From CAYPGT01 sp964512985 (GTDB lineage: Bacteria; Cyanobacteriota; Vampirovibrionia; LMEP-6097), in contig CAZELI010000045.1 in assembly GCA_964512985.1 (NCBI GenBank), forward strand, positions 1 to 12,359: a stretch of 12,359 nucleotides of DNA, read 5' to 3'. A program made the translations under genes and the position numbers. Of this stretch, positions 6,773-12,359 are shown one piece after another; positions within the stretch are counted from its first letter, which is position 1; each line of letters begins with the position of its first letter. The notes under the pieces were generated by a model that was not told where the DNA came from, did not search any database, and was given only the letters and a program-made list of their open reading frames with translations.

Positions 6773-6904
6773 AACCGATACCCGTAATCCGTCATTGCGA
6801 GGAACGAACGTAGTGAGTGACGAAGCAATCCATTCCCACGTCGGAGTGGATCGCCACGTCGTCCCTGCGGGACTCCTCGCGATGACGGCTAACGGGTATC
6901 GGTT
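6773..6904. repeat. 132-bp imperfect palindromic repeat filling the queF-queC spacer
   Basis: The outer arms are AACCGATACCCGT (6773-6785) and ACGGGTATCGGTT (6892-6904). Inside, each arm carries a GTCAT-GCGAGGA block and a GACG--GC-ATCCA-TCC-ACG block, so almost the whole element reads the same on both strands. It starts five bases after the queF stop and ends 17 bases before queC. The GTCATTGCGAGGA and GACGAAGCAATCC words resemble dispersed palindromic repeats known in Rickettsia-like genomes. It is much richer in GC than the flanks. A long hairpin in the message may stop or slow transcription into queC or protect the 3' end of queF. Confidence 0.88.
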
Positions 6905-6908
6905 AAAT

Positions 6909-7349
6909 TTATTCATTATTAGATAAAGTTTCATACAACTTTAAATCCCCCAGCTGCACTACTGGATTAATCGAAATACCACCACGCGGCATAAACTTAC
7001 CCACTACCTTAATATATTTCGCTTGAATAGCATTATTCAAATCACGCGCAATCTTATTAATTACAAACTCATGAAATATTCCATGATTACGATAACTAAA
7101 TAAATAAAGCTTAAGTGCCTTAGACTCAATCAAGGACTCACCTGGAATATATGAGATAAATATCTGCGCGAAGTCTGGCTGTCCAGTCTTAGGACATAAA
7201 CAAGTAAACTCAAGACAATCAAGATTCACTATATAGTCATTATCCTGCCACTGATTAGGAATCGCTTCTAGACGAGCATCTTCTGGACTAGTTGGATACA
7301 CAGTCTGACCTGCACCTAGAAGAGTTAAATTATCAAGCTCATTGCTCAT
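6909..7349 (-). CDS. queF: preQ0 reductase (NADPH-dependent 7-cyano-7-deazaguanine reductase)
   Basis: QueF reduces the nitrile of preQ0 to preQ1, which is then inserted into the anticodon of Asn, Asp, His and Tyr tRNAs. This is the short unimodular form, 146 aa, a tunnelling-fold protein. The catalytic segment FTCLCPKTGQPDFA (48-61) holds the nucleophilic Cys52, which forms the thioimide, and the acid Asp59. The QueF signature ESKALKLYLFSYRNHGIFHE (75-94) contains Glu75, His93 and Glu94, used in substrate and NADPH binding. Nothing is truncated. It is the first gene of the minus-strand que group and diverges from the dehydrogenase across a short spacer. I saw no preQ1 riboswitch in the 50 bases upstream. 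The ATG at 7349 leads into the expected N-terminus and has no obvious Shine-Dalgarno sequence. Confidence 0.96.
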   Translation of the reverse strand: MSNELDNLTLLGAGQTVYPTSPEDARLEAIPNQWQDNDYIVNLDCLEFTCLCPKTGQPDFAQIFISYIPGESLIESKALKLYLFSYRNHGIFHEFVINKIARDLNNAIQAKYIKVVGKFMPRGGISINPVVQLGDLKLYETLSNNE

Positions 7350-7427
7350 AGTCTAATATTTTCGCATAAAATAAGCTCTCTATGTTATGGGCGATTTATG
7401 GACAAGTCCGGTGTTAGAATACAGGCT

Positions 7428-8171
7428 ATGCCTAAAGCTTTAATTACAGGTGCCAGTACAGGCATAGGACTAGAATTCGCAAAGATTTTTGCAAGGAACG
7501 GTTATGAATTAATTCTTGTTTCAAGAAACCTGGCAAGCTTAGAAACTATAGCTAAAGATCTTAAAACTCCTACACTCTGCATCGCTAAAGATCTCTCAGA
7601 TACTAATCAAGTAAAAGAACTTTGTAATCAAATTAGTGATATCGATGTATTAGTGAACAATGCTGGCTTTGGGGATTATGGCGAATTGATTAATCTTGAT
7701 CCAGATACTCAGATAGAAATGATTAATCTAAACATCTCTGCTTTAACCTATCTCACTCATATTTATGCTAAACGCATGGCAGCTAAGCGTTCTGGTCGTA
7801 TCTTAAATATCGCTTCAGTAGCGAGTTTCTTACCAGGACCAATGATGGCAACCTATTACGCGACCAAGGCTTATGTATTGAGCTTTAGTTATGCCCTTGC
7901 AGAAGAGTTAAGACCCTATCAGGTACAGGTTAGTGTTTGCTGTCCGGGACCTACACATAGTAAGTTCGGGGAGAGAGCTCGCGCCAAACAAAGTTCTGCT
8001 TTTCGTTTACCGATGTCCTCTACCAGAGTTGCAGAAATAACCTATAAAGATCTTATAAAGGGACAAGAATTAATTGTTACTGGCAAACGCAATCAGTTAC
8101 TGACCTTCATCGCAAGCGTTCTACCTAAGAAACTTAGTGCAAAAATAAATTATCAAATACTCAAGAAATAA
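7428..8171 (+). CDS. Classical short-chain dehydrogenase/reductase
   Basis: This 247-aa protein is an NAD(P)-dependent oxidoreductase of the classical SDR family, with a single Rossmann domain. Motifs are complete: the cofactor loop TGASTGIG (7-14), a basic SRN at the end of strand 2 (32-34) that favours NADP, NNAG (77-80), the catalytic Ser130 with Tyr143 and Lys147 (YYATK), and the CCPGPT turn (171-176). The sequence most resembles the broad DltE/YqjQ-like group, whose substrates are rarely known, so I give no substrate and no symbol. An ATG at 7398 would add ten residues (MDKSGVRIQA) and has GGG six bases upstream. I prefer 7428 because the fold begins immediately there. It diverges from queF and converges on the minus-strand gene ending at 8188, with a 16-bp gap and no visible terminator. 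It probably has no functional link to queuosine. Confidence 0.85.
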   Translation: MPKALITGASTGIGLEFAKIFARNGYELILVSRNLASLETIAKDLKTPTLCIAKDLSDTNQVKELCNQISDIDVLVNNAGFGDYGELINLDPDTQIEMINLNISALTYLTHIYAKRMAAKRSGRILNIASVASFLPGPMMATYYATKAYVLSFSYALAEELRPYQVQVSVCCPGPTHSKFGERARAKQSSAFRLPMSSTRVAEITYKDLIKGQELIVTGKRNQLLTFIASVLPKKLSAKINYQILKK

Positions 8172-8187
8172 TAGATAAACAATATCC

Positions 8188-9006
8188 TTATTTTCTTTCA
8201 AGACCAAATGCAAAAGCACCATCTAATATACCTTTTGTAGGTTTACCTTCGACTACTTTTGAATGGATACCCTCTAGCTTTAAGTAGTTATTAGCTGGTG
8301 TACTCTTATCACCATTTACCAGAGTACCATTACTTATTTCTCGTGGTGCTACTCGTGTAATCTGTCTCAGACTTCTCGGCGAAGGGTCTTGAAGAGTGAA
8401 CTTTGGATTAGCACTATTCGCAGCATCCACTCCTTCAAAGGCAACAAAATGTCCTCCCTTTCTTTGATACAAACCACTCTCAGGATCTTGATACCAGCCA
8501 ACATGACCAGTCACATCCATATCAGGACGAGCAATATGAGCAGCAAGACTTCTCTTATCAGGAGGAGGAGCACTTAATTGAGAATTAACTTCACCAGCTC
8601 CCCATCCGCCAAGCCATTTAGAATCATTAGTGAACTTAAAGTTTCTGTCACCAGCAAACCTTTCTAAACCATGCATAAATTGTTGCGGTGTAGTCCCTAC
8701 ATTCGGGTCACTGAGATCATTAGAAGTCCCCATTGCTTTAGCCAGATCATCAATTAATCCAGATTTATAATGAGCTTCAGTTTTACTACCTTGTGATGGT
8801 AAAAGACTTTGGAGTTTAGGCTCTGCAAGAACTCGTCCGATTAAAGTCTGAGCTGCAACTACCGGAGCACAGTAAGTTAATTTATTACTTCTTTTTCCAT
8901 CTCCATTTCTATTTTCAGGATCATGTAAACTAAGCGTTGGTATAGCACCATTGCTCTGATCAATATGAGGCATATGTACACGATGAAATGAATTAGGAAT
9001 TGTCAT
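8188..9006 (-). CDS. Orphan protein with C39/papain-like cysteine peptidase pattern
   Basis: This 272-aa product has no family I can name with confidence, but it shows a plausible Cys/His/Asp catalytic set. Cys46 lies in NKLTYCAPVVAAQTL at the start of a helix. His186 lies in KGGHFVAFEGVD, and Asp207 in FTLQDPSPRS, which would be the DP turn after a beta-strand. This order and the GGH-strand-DP layout match the C39-like peptidase fold, as used by bacteriocin-processing and related secreted peptidases. There is no signal peptide or membrane segment, and no leader peptide or ABC transporter nearby, so classical bacteriocin maturation is not supported. The N-terminal 40 residues are polar and poorly ordered. 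It follows uvrD on the same strand after 78 bp, behind its own possible promoter. The start is the ATG at 9006. A host-directed protease effector or a structural remnant of the fold are both possible. Confidence 0.55.
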   Translation of the reverse strand: MTIPNSFHRVHMPHIDQSNGAIPTLSLHDPENRNGDGKRSNKLTYCAPVVAAQTLIGRVLAEPKLQSLLPSQGSKTEAHYKSGLIDDLAKAMGTSNDLSDPNVGTTPQQFMHGLERFAGDRNFKFTNDSKWLGGWGAGEVNSQLSAPPPDKRSLAAHIARPDMDVTGHVGWYQDPESGLYQRKGGHFVAFEGVDAANSANPKFTLQDPSPRSLRQITRVAPREISNGTLVNGDKSTPANNYLKLEGIHSKVVEGKPTKGILDGAFAFGLERK

Positions 9007-9013
9007 TGAGTAT

Positions 9014-9044
9014 TATCGTAATATCATGTATTGACAAATGTCAA
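9014..9044 (-). promoter_or_regulatory. Possible promoter of the C39-like gene within a TTGACA palindrome
   Basis: On the minus strand a perfect -35 consensus TTGACA (9044-9039) lies just before the gene. It is half of an inverted repeat, TTGACA-two bases-TGTCAA (9031-9044). The best -10 match, TACGAT (9019-9014), is at a long 19-bp spacing, so this is a weak call. It suggests expression separate from uvrD. Confidence 0.28.
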
Positions 9045-9084
9045 GCTTATTTGAGAAATTAGGTGTTCTCATTAACTTCGATAT

Positions 9085-11487
9085 CTAGCTAATCTTAATC
9101 AGTTTCGCAAACTTAGGGTCAAGTAACTTCTTAAGTCCATTAAAGTCCACATTATAAAGTAACTTCTCACCACTACCAAGCACTTGAAGTATTTTACCTT
9201 CACCAAACTTAGCGTGTTTCACTCTGTCACCGTTTTTAAACTCTATCTTAAATGATGAACCAATGGCTCTAGCTCTTGCGTCCATAGAACGCCCCTTATC
9301 ATAGAATTGAGATGACGTTTGGAAGCCAGCGCGGGGAGCGGCATCGTCCATAAAAGTCTCACGTTGATAGCCTTTTTGTTGGGTCTCTGGAGCTTTAGAA
9401 CCTGCCCAAGATGAATCATTAGTGAAATCATCCTCAAACACAGAATGCATATCATTAGAATTAGACTGCCCGTAATAACCAACTAAAAGCTCTCTAGGAG
9501 CTTCTTCCAGAAATCTACTAGGGGATGAGAACTCTGTCTGCCCAAAGACCCTACGGCGACGGGCATGCGTCATATAGAGCTTCTCTTCTGCCCTAGTAAC
9601 ACCCACATACATTAACCTACGCTCTTCTTCTAACTGAGTAGCATCTTTAGCATCAAGACTACGTTTATGCGGGAATACTCCTTCTTCTAGACCAGCAAGA
9701 AACACTACTGGGAACTCCAGTCCCTTAGCGGCATGTAAGGTCATTAAGGTTATACTTGAAACCCTCTCACCTTTAGTATTCTCCTGTTCACTGAGAAGAG
9801 AGATCTCTGCTAAGAACGCAGAAAGATCATTCTCTTCTGCATTTAGCTCAAAGTCTGTTGCCACACCAATTAATTCCTGCACGTTCTCCACGCGAGATTC
9901 AGCTTCCGCATCACCAGAAGCACGTAACATAGCTTGATAACCAGTACACTCAGTTACTTCATCGACTAAATCACCCAGACCAAGAGATTTTTCCTTTAGT
10001 CTAAGGTCTTCAATAAGATCCACAAAACCCTTAATCTTCTTCTTAGCAGCATCTCCGATATCGTCGACTTCATCTATCTCCACCATAGTGCGATAAAGAC
10101 TATAACCAAATCTATCAGCATATTCTTCCATCTTACTTACAGTAGTAGCTCCAATACCTCTACGAGGCTCATTAATAACACGTTTCACGCTTTGAGCATC
10201 AGCAGGATTTTGGATAACTTTTAAATAAGAAATAATATCCTTGATCTCTTTACGGTCATAGAATCTAAATCCACCAACTATTACATATGGAATATTTCTT
10301 CTGAGTAAAGCTTCCTCTATGGCACGTGACTGCACGTTAGTACGATACAAGACTGCGAAGTGATTTAATCTACGTCCGTCAGAAACCATACGCTGAACTT
10401 CAGCACTAATATATTGCGCCTCTTCTAATTCATCCTGCGCCTCAAACACTATAATCTTCTCACCAGCATGTTTAGTGGGAATGAGGCTCTTCTCAATGCG
10501 CTCTGAATTATTAGCGATGATGCTATCTGCAACACTAAGAATATTAGCGGTAGATCTATAATTCTGTTCCAGTTTAACAATCTCAGCTTGAGGATAATCT
10601 TTCTGGAAACCAAGAATAATCTTATAATCAGCACCACGCCAAGAATAGATACTCTGATCCACATCACCAACCACTGTCAGAGTACGAGTTCCAGTTTGGA
10701 ATTCCATCGCAGCACTAGGACTAGAAGAAGCTAATAAAGTAATCAGCTCATACTGAGCATGGTTAGTATCCTGATACTCATCTACTAGAATATGCTTAAA
10801 GCGCTCGCTATAATACCTACATATCTCTGGATTAGTTCTCAGCAATAATACTGAAAGCAGTAATAAATCATCAAAATCTAGAGCATTATTACGACTCATG
10901 ATCTCTTCGTATTTAGAGAATACATTAGCGATCTTCTCTTCACGAAAGTTCACCGCGCCTGCAATAAAATCCTTAGCAAATTTCTTCTGGTTCTTAGCTT
11001 CACTGATACGATATCTAATCGTCTTAGGTACATAAATCTTAGGATCTAAATCAAGAGCTTTAATTGCTTCTTTCACTGCATTAATAGAATCGGCTTCATC
11101 AAAAATAGTAAAATTCTTAGTCCATCTATGCTTAGAACCATTCGGAGCTTCAAGCTCTAGCTTCTCGATATCTTGCCTAAGAATTCTTGAACAAACCGAA
11201 TGGAAAGTTCCAATCCAAGCGTACTTAATATTTTCTTCAGAAACGAGTTTGGTTACTCGTTCTTTCATTTCTTTAGCCGCTTTATTAGTAAAAGTAACAG
11301 AAAGAATGCTAGCAGAATGAGCTCCACGCGAAATAAAATAAGCAATACGATGCGTCAGAACCTTGGTCTTACCGCTACCAGCACCAGCTAAGACTAATAG
11401 TGGCGAGCCTAGATGAGTCACGGCTTGCTGCTGAGCAGGGTTAAGCCCCTCTAAAATTTTCTCATCTGTAATGACCGAACTTTCCAA
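9085..11487 (-). CDS. uvrD: UvrD/PcrA-type superfamily 1A DNA helicase
   Basis: This 800-aa protein is an ATP-driven 3'-5' helicase. The family unwinds DNA in nucleotide excision and mismatch repair and strips RecA or stalled polymerase from DNA. All helicase motifs are present in order: Walker A GAGSGKT (35-41), TFTNKAAKEM (65-74), GTFHS (93-97), FDDLL (205-209), Walker B DEYQD (236-240), GDVDQSIYSWRGAD (274-287), QNYRS (308-312), LHAAKGLEF (584-592) and VGVTRAEEKL (628-637). The C-terminal Tudor-like RNA-polymerase-binding fold (about 746-799, with RVKHAKFGEGKI) is typical of UvrD and PcrA, and the name follows that family. Length is slightly longer than usual because of a polar linker at about 660-745. 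Only TTG at 11487 is available as a start, since a stop codon lies two codons upstream. AAAGG stands ten bases before it. It is divergent from the SLOG-like gene. Confidence 0.95.
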   Translation of the reverse strand: MESSVITDEKILEGLNPAQQQAVTHLGSPLLVLAGAGSGKTKVLTHRIAYFISRGAHSASILSVTFTNKAAKEMKERVTKLVSEENIKYAWIGTFHSVCSRILRQDIEKLELEAPNGSKHRWTKNFTIFDEADSINAVKEAIKALDLDPKIYVPKTIRYRISEAKNQKKFAKDFIAGAVNFREEKIANVFSKYEEIMSRNNALDFDDLLLLSVLLLRTNPEICRYYSERFKHILVDEYQDTNHAQYELITLLASSSPSAAMEFQTGTRTLTVVGDVDQSIYSWRGADYKIILGFQKDYPQAEIVKLEQNYRSTANILSVADSIIANNSERIEKSLIPTKHAGEKIIVFEAQDELEEAQYISAEVQRMVSDGRRLNHFAVLYRTNVQSRAIEEALLRRNIPYVIVGGFRFYDRKEIKDIISYLKVIQNPADAQSVKRVINEPRRGIGATTVSKMEEYADRFGYSLYRTMVEIDEVDDIGDAAKKKIKGFVDLIEDLRLKEKSLGLGDLVDEVTECTGYQAMLRASGDAEAESRVENVQELIGVATDFELNAEENDLSAFLAEISLLSEQENTKGERVSSITLMTLHAAKGLEFPVVFLAGLEEGVFPHKRSLDAKDATQLEEERRLMYVGVTRAEEKLYMTHARRRRVFGQTEFSSPSRFLEEAPRELLVGYYGQSNSNDMHSVFEDDFTNDSSWAGSKAPETQQKGYQRETFMDDAAPRAGFQTSSQFYDKGRSMDARARAIGSSFKIEFKNGDRVKHAKFGEGKILQVLGSGEKLLYNVDFNGLKKLLDPKFAKLIKIS

Positions 11488-11503
11488 TTTTTAGGGACCT
11501 TTC

Positions 11504-11512
11504 TGCTATGAT
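11504..11512 (+). promoter_or_regulatory. Extended -10 promoter of the SLOG-like gene
   Basis: TGCTATGAT matches the extended -10 pattern TGnTATNAT. It would set the transcription start at about 11519, immediately before the palindrome at 11521-11539. No convincing -35 box is seen, as is common for extended -10 promoters. The spacer to uvrD is only 42 bp, so the two divergent genes share this region. Confidence 0.5.
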
Positions 11513-11520
11513 ATACATCT

Positions 11521-11539
11521 TATTAGTCAATGACTAATA
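11521..11539. promoter_or_regulatory. Perfect 19-bp palindrome between uvrD and the SLOG-like gene
   Basis: TATTAGTCA and TGACTAATA flank a single central A, with no mismatch. It sits directly at the inferred transcription start and ends where the AGGA ribosome-binding site begins (11539-11542). It could be an operator for a dimeric regulator, or an RNA hairpin at the 5' end of the message. Confidence 0.6.
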
Positions 11540-11550
11540 GGAATCTTAAC

Positions 11551-12147
11551 ATGAACAGATCTTTAACTGTAGAGACAAACTTAAGACCAGAACCATTATT
11601 TTTTATGGAAGGTGTTACTCCTGGAGCTGCTGGAACAGCATTCAAAGATAGATTAGATGTACCCTCTACTCAAGACCTGAATGAAGAATTTAAGAATATC
11701 ATGGACCAAGGTAATCATGCTATCGGCATGATTGGCAGTAAAGACCTATCTATGAGCCAGATTAAGATCATAGAGATGATTGCATTTGGTTTAGCATCTT
11801 GCGGTAATACGATTATTACCAGCGGCGGTTACTGTGGTACTAACTATGCCACTATCAAAGGCGCTCTTAGAGCGAATCCTGAGAAGCTTAAAGTTATACT
11901 TCCGCAGACCATCTCCCAACAAATCAAAGAAGTTCAAGATCAATTAATCGGTGTAAAGAACATCATCGAGCATCCAGAAAGAGAACAAATGTTACTCTCT
12001 GACGCTAGCAGACTTTGTAACCGTGAAATAGTTAACGAGTGTCAACAACTTATTTGCTTCCTGTATAGAGATTCTAATACTCTACTCGACGCAATCAACT
12101 TTGCACATAGTTCTAGTAAAGTAGTTACGATGTTTTATTTGGACTAG
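11551..12147 (+). CDS. SLOG/DprA-like Rossmann-fold nucleotide-binding protein
   Basis: This 198-aa protein resembles the Rossmann-like domain of DprA/Smf and the wider SLOG superfamily, which bind nucleotides or nucleic-acid-derived ligands. Residues 58-64 (IGMIGSK) form the first strand and the GS turn. A helix follows, then TIITSGGYCGTNYATIKGAL (87-106), the counterpart of the SGGA-GID-AHRGAL loop of DprA. KVILP and a C-terminal CQQLICFLYRDS strand complete the sheet. There is no winged-helix domain, so it is not a standard full-length DprA. The N-terminal 55 residues are polar and unassigned. I chose the ATG at 11551 because AGGA lies eight bases upstream, and because the earlier ATG at 11530 lies inside the palindrome. 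SLOG proteins serve in recombination mediation, nucleotide hydrolysis and anti-phage sensing; sequence alone does not decide which. It is followed by a palindromic repeat. Confidence 0.65.
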   Translation: MNRSLTVETNLRPEPLFFMEGVTPGAAGTAFKDRLDVPSTQDLNEEFKNIMDQGNHAIGMIGSKDLSMSQIKIIEMIAFGLASCGNTIITSGGYCGTNYATIKGALRANPEKLKVILPQTISQQIKEVQDQLIGVKNIIEHPEREQMLLSDASRLCNREIVNECQQLICFLYRDSNTLLDAINFAHSSSKVVTMFYLD

Positions 12148-12180
12148 TTTATTACAAATAATTTAAATGATTTTGTAGTT

Positions 12181-12290
12181 CGTCATCCTGAGGAGGAGCC
12201 GAAGGCGACGACGTAAGGATCCACTACTACGAATAGTCTATTAATGAAGTGGATCCTTACGGTCGGGCTTCGCCCTCCCTCAGGATGACG
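12181..12290. repeat. Nested palindromic repeat pair (45-bp and 43-bp inverted arms)
   Basis: The left arm (12181-12225) and the reverse complement of the right arm (12248-12290) both begin CGTCATCCTGAGG and end CGTAAGGATCCACT, with a 22-base AT-rich spacer. Each arm also has a small internal hairpin around GAAGGC or CTTCG. The arms match the single repeat at 1897-1936, which marks them as a dispersed family. The element lies downstream of the SLOG-like gene and may help end its transcript. The remaining bases of 12148-12307 show nothing else. Confidence 0.85.
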
Positions 12291-12307
12291 ATCTAGAATA
12301 AACTATA

Positions 12308-12359
12308 CAGGAGTTACGCGGTAATCTCATAAACAATATGTCTTACGGCCACTTTTTTT
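12308..12359. repeat. Right copy of the 52-bp terminal inverted repeat
   Basis: This is an exact reverse complement of 1-52, starting CAGGAGTTACGCGG and ending in seven T. The unique flank is GAATAAACTATA on this side and AAAGATTA on the left, and I see no target-site duplication between them. The two junctions therefore probably belong to different copies of the element, or to one that has rearranged. Confidence 0.85.

Noticed and set aside
6746..6934. Minus-strand 62-codon open frame between queF and queC
   Set aside because: It overlaps the end of queF and the start of queC, and most of it is the palindromic repeat. No ribosome-binding site is seen. A repeat-encoded peptide is possible but unsupported.
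7350..7427. preQ1 riboswitch ahead of queF
   Set aside because: The spacer is too short and lacks the stem and the A-rich tail of preQ1 aptamers; no match on either strand.
8389..8577. Plus-strand frame opposite the C39-like gene
   Set aside because: It is a short serine/threonine-rich antisense reading with no start signal.
9243..11391. Three short frames within uvrD (9243-9482, 10449-10670, 11200-11391)
   Set aside because: All lie inside the helicase gene in other frames, while the helicase frame shows every conserved motif without interruption.
1..12359. The whole window as a composite transposon
   Set aside because: The inverted ends allow it, but the content (tRNA-Ser, uvrD, que genes) is core chromosome, no transposase is present and no target duplication is visible.

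Overview
This window reads as a low-GC chromosomal segment from an alphaproteobacterium, most probably a Rickettsiales-type obligate intracellular bacterium. The grounds are compositional and indirect: AT-rich DNA, few Shine-Dalgarno sequences, dispersed GC-rich palindromic repeats of the kind common in Rickettsia-like genomes, a compact queuosine cluster, and several helical orphan proteins of the sort seen as candidate effectors in that order. No 16S or other taxonomic marker is present, so this placement is an inference.

Layout. Both ends carry the same 52-bp sequence in inverted orientation (1-52 and 12308-12359), so the sequence probably breaks at copies of a mobile element. The left copy cuts into an AbiEii-family nucleotidyltransferase toxin gene (53-826), which has lost its start. 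A tRNA-Ser(GGA) gene (991-1078, minus) with its terminator follows, then a family 2 LPS-type glycosyltransferase (1150-1890). Next are three unrecognised minus-strand genes. Two of them (5203-4208 and 4152-2971) look like distant tandem paralogs, with a C-terminal hydrophobic region and a shared Ala-Thr-Ala-Ala tail. The third (2837-1944) is a charged helical protein.

The centre holds a minus-strand queF-queC-queE cluster for queuosine precursor synthesis. A 132-bp imperfect palindrome fills most of the queF-queC spacer. Divergent from queF is a classical short-chain dehydrogenase. A minus-strand orphan follows whose Cys/His/Asp pattern resembles C39/papain-like peptidases, then a full-length UvrD/PcrA helicase. 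Divergent from the helicase is a DprA/SLOG-like Rossmann protein whose promoter region contains a perfect 19-bp palindrome. A nested palindromic repeat and the right terminal repeat close the window.

How the parts relate. Core functions (tRNA-Ser, queuosine, uvrD, LPS glycosylation) are interleaved with accessory material. The least explained parts are the tandem paralog module with its palindrome-rich upstream region, the C39-like protein, and the SLOG-like protein with its operator-like palindrome. No CRISPR array, phage gene or complete transposase gene is visible.
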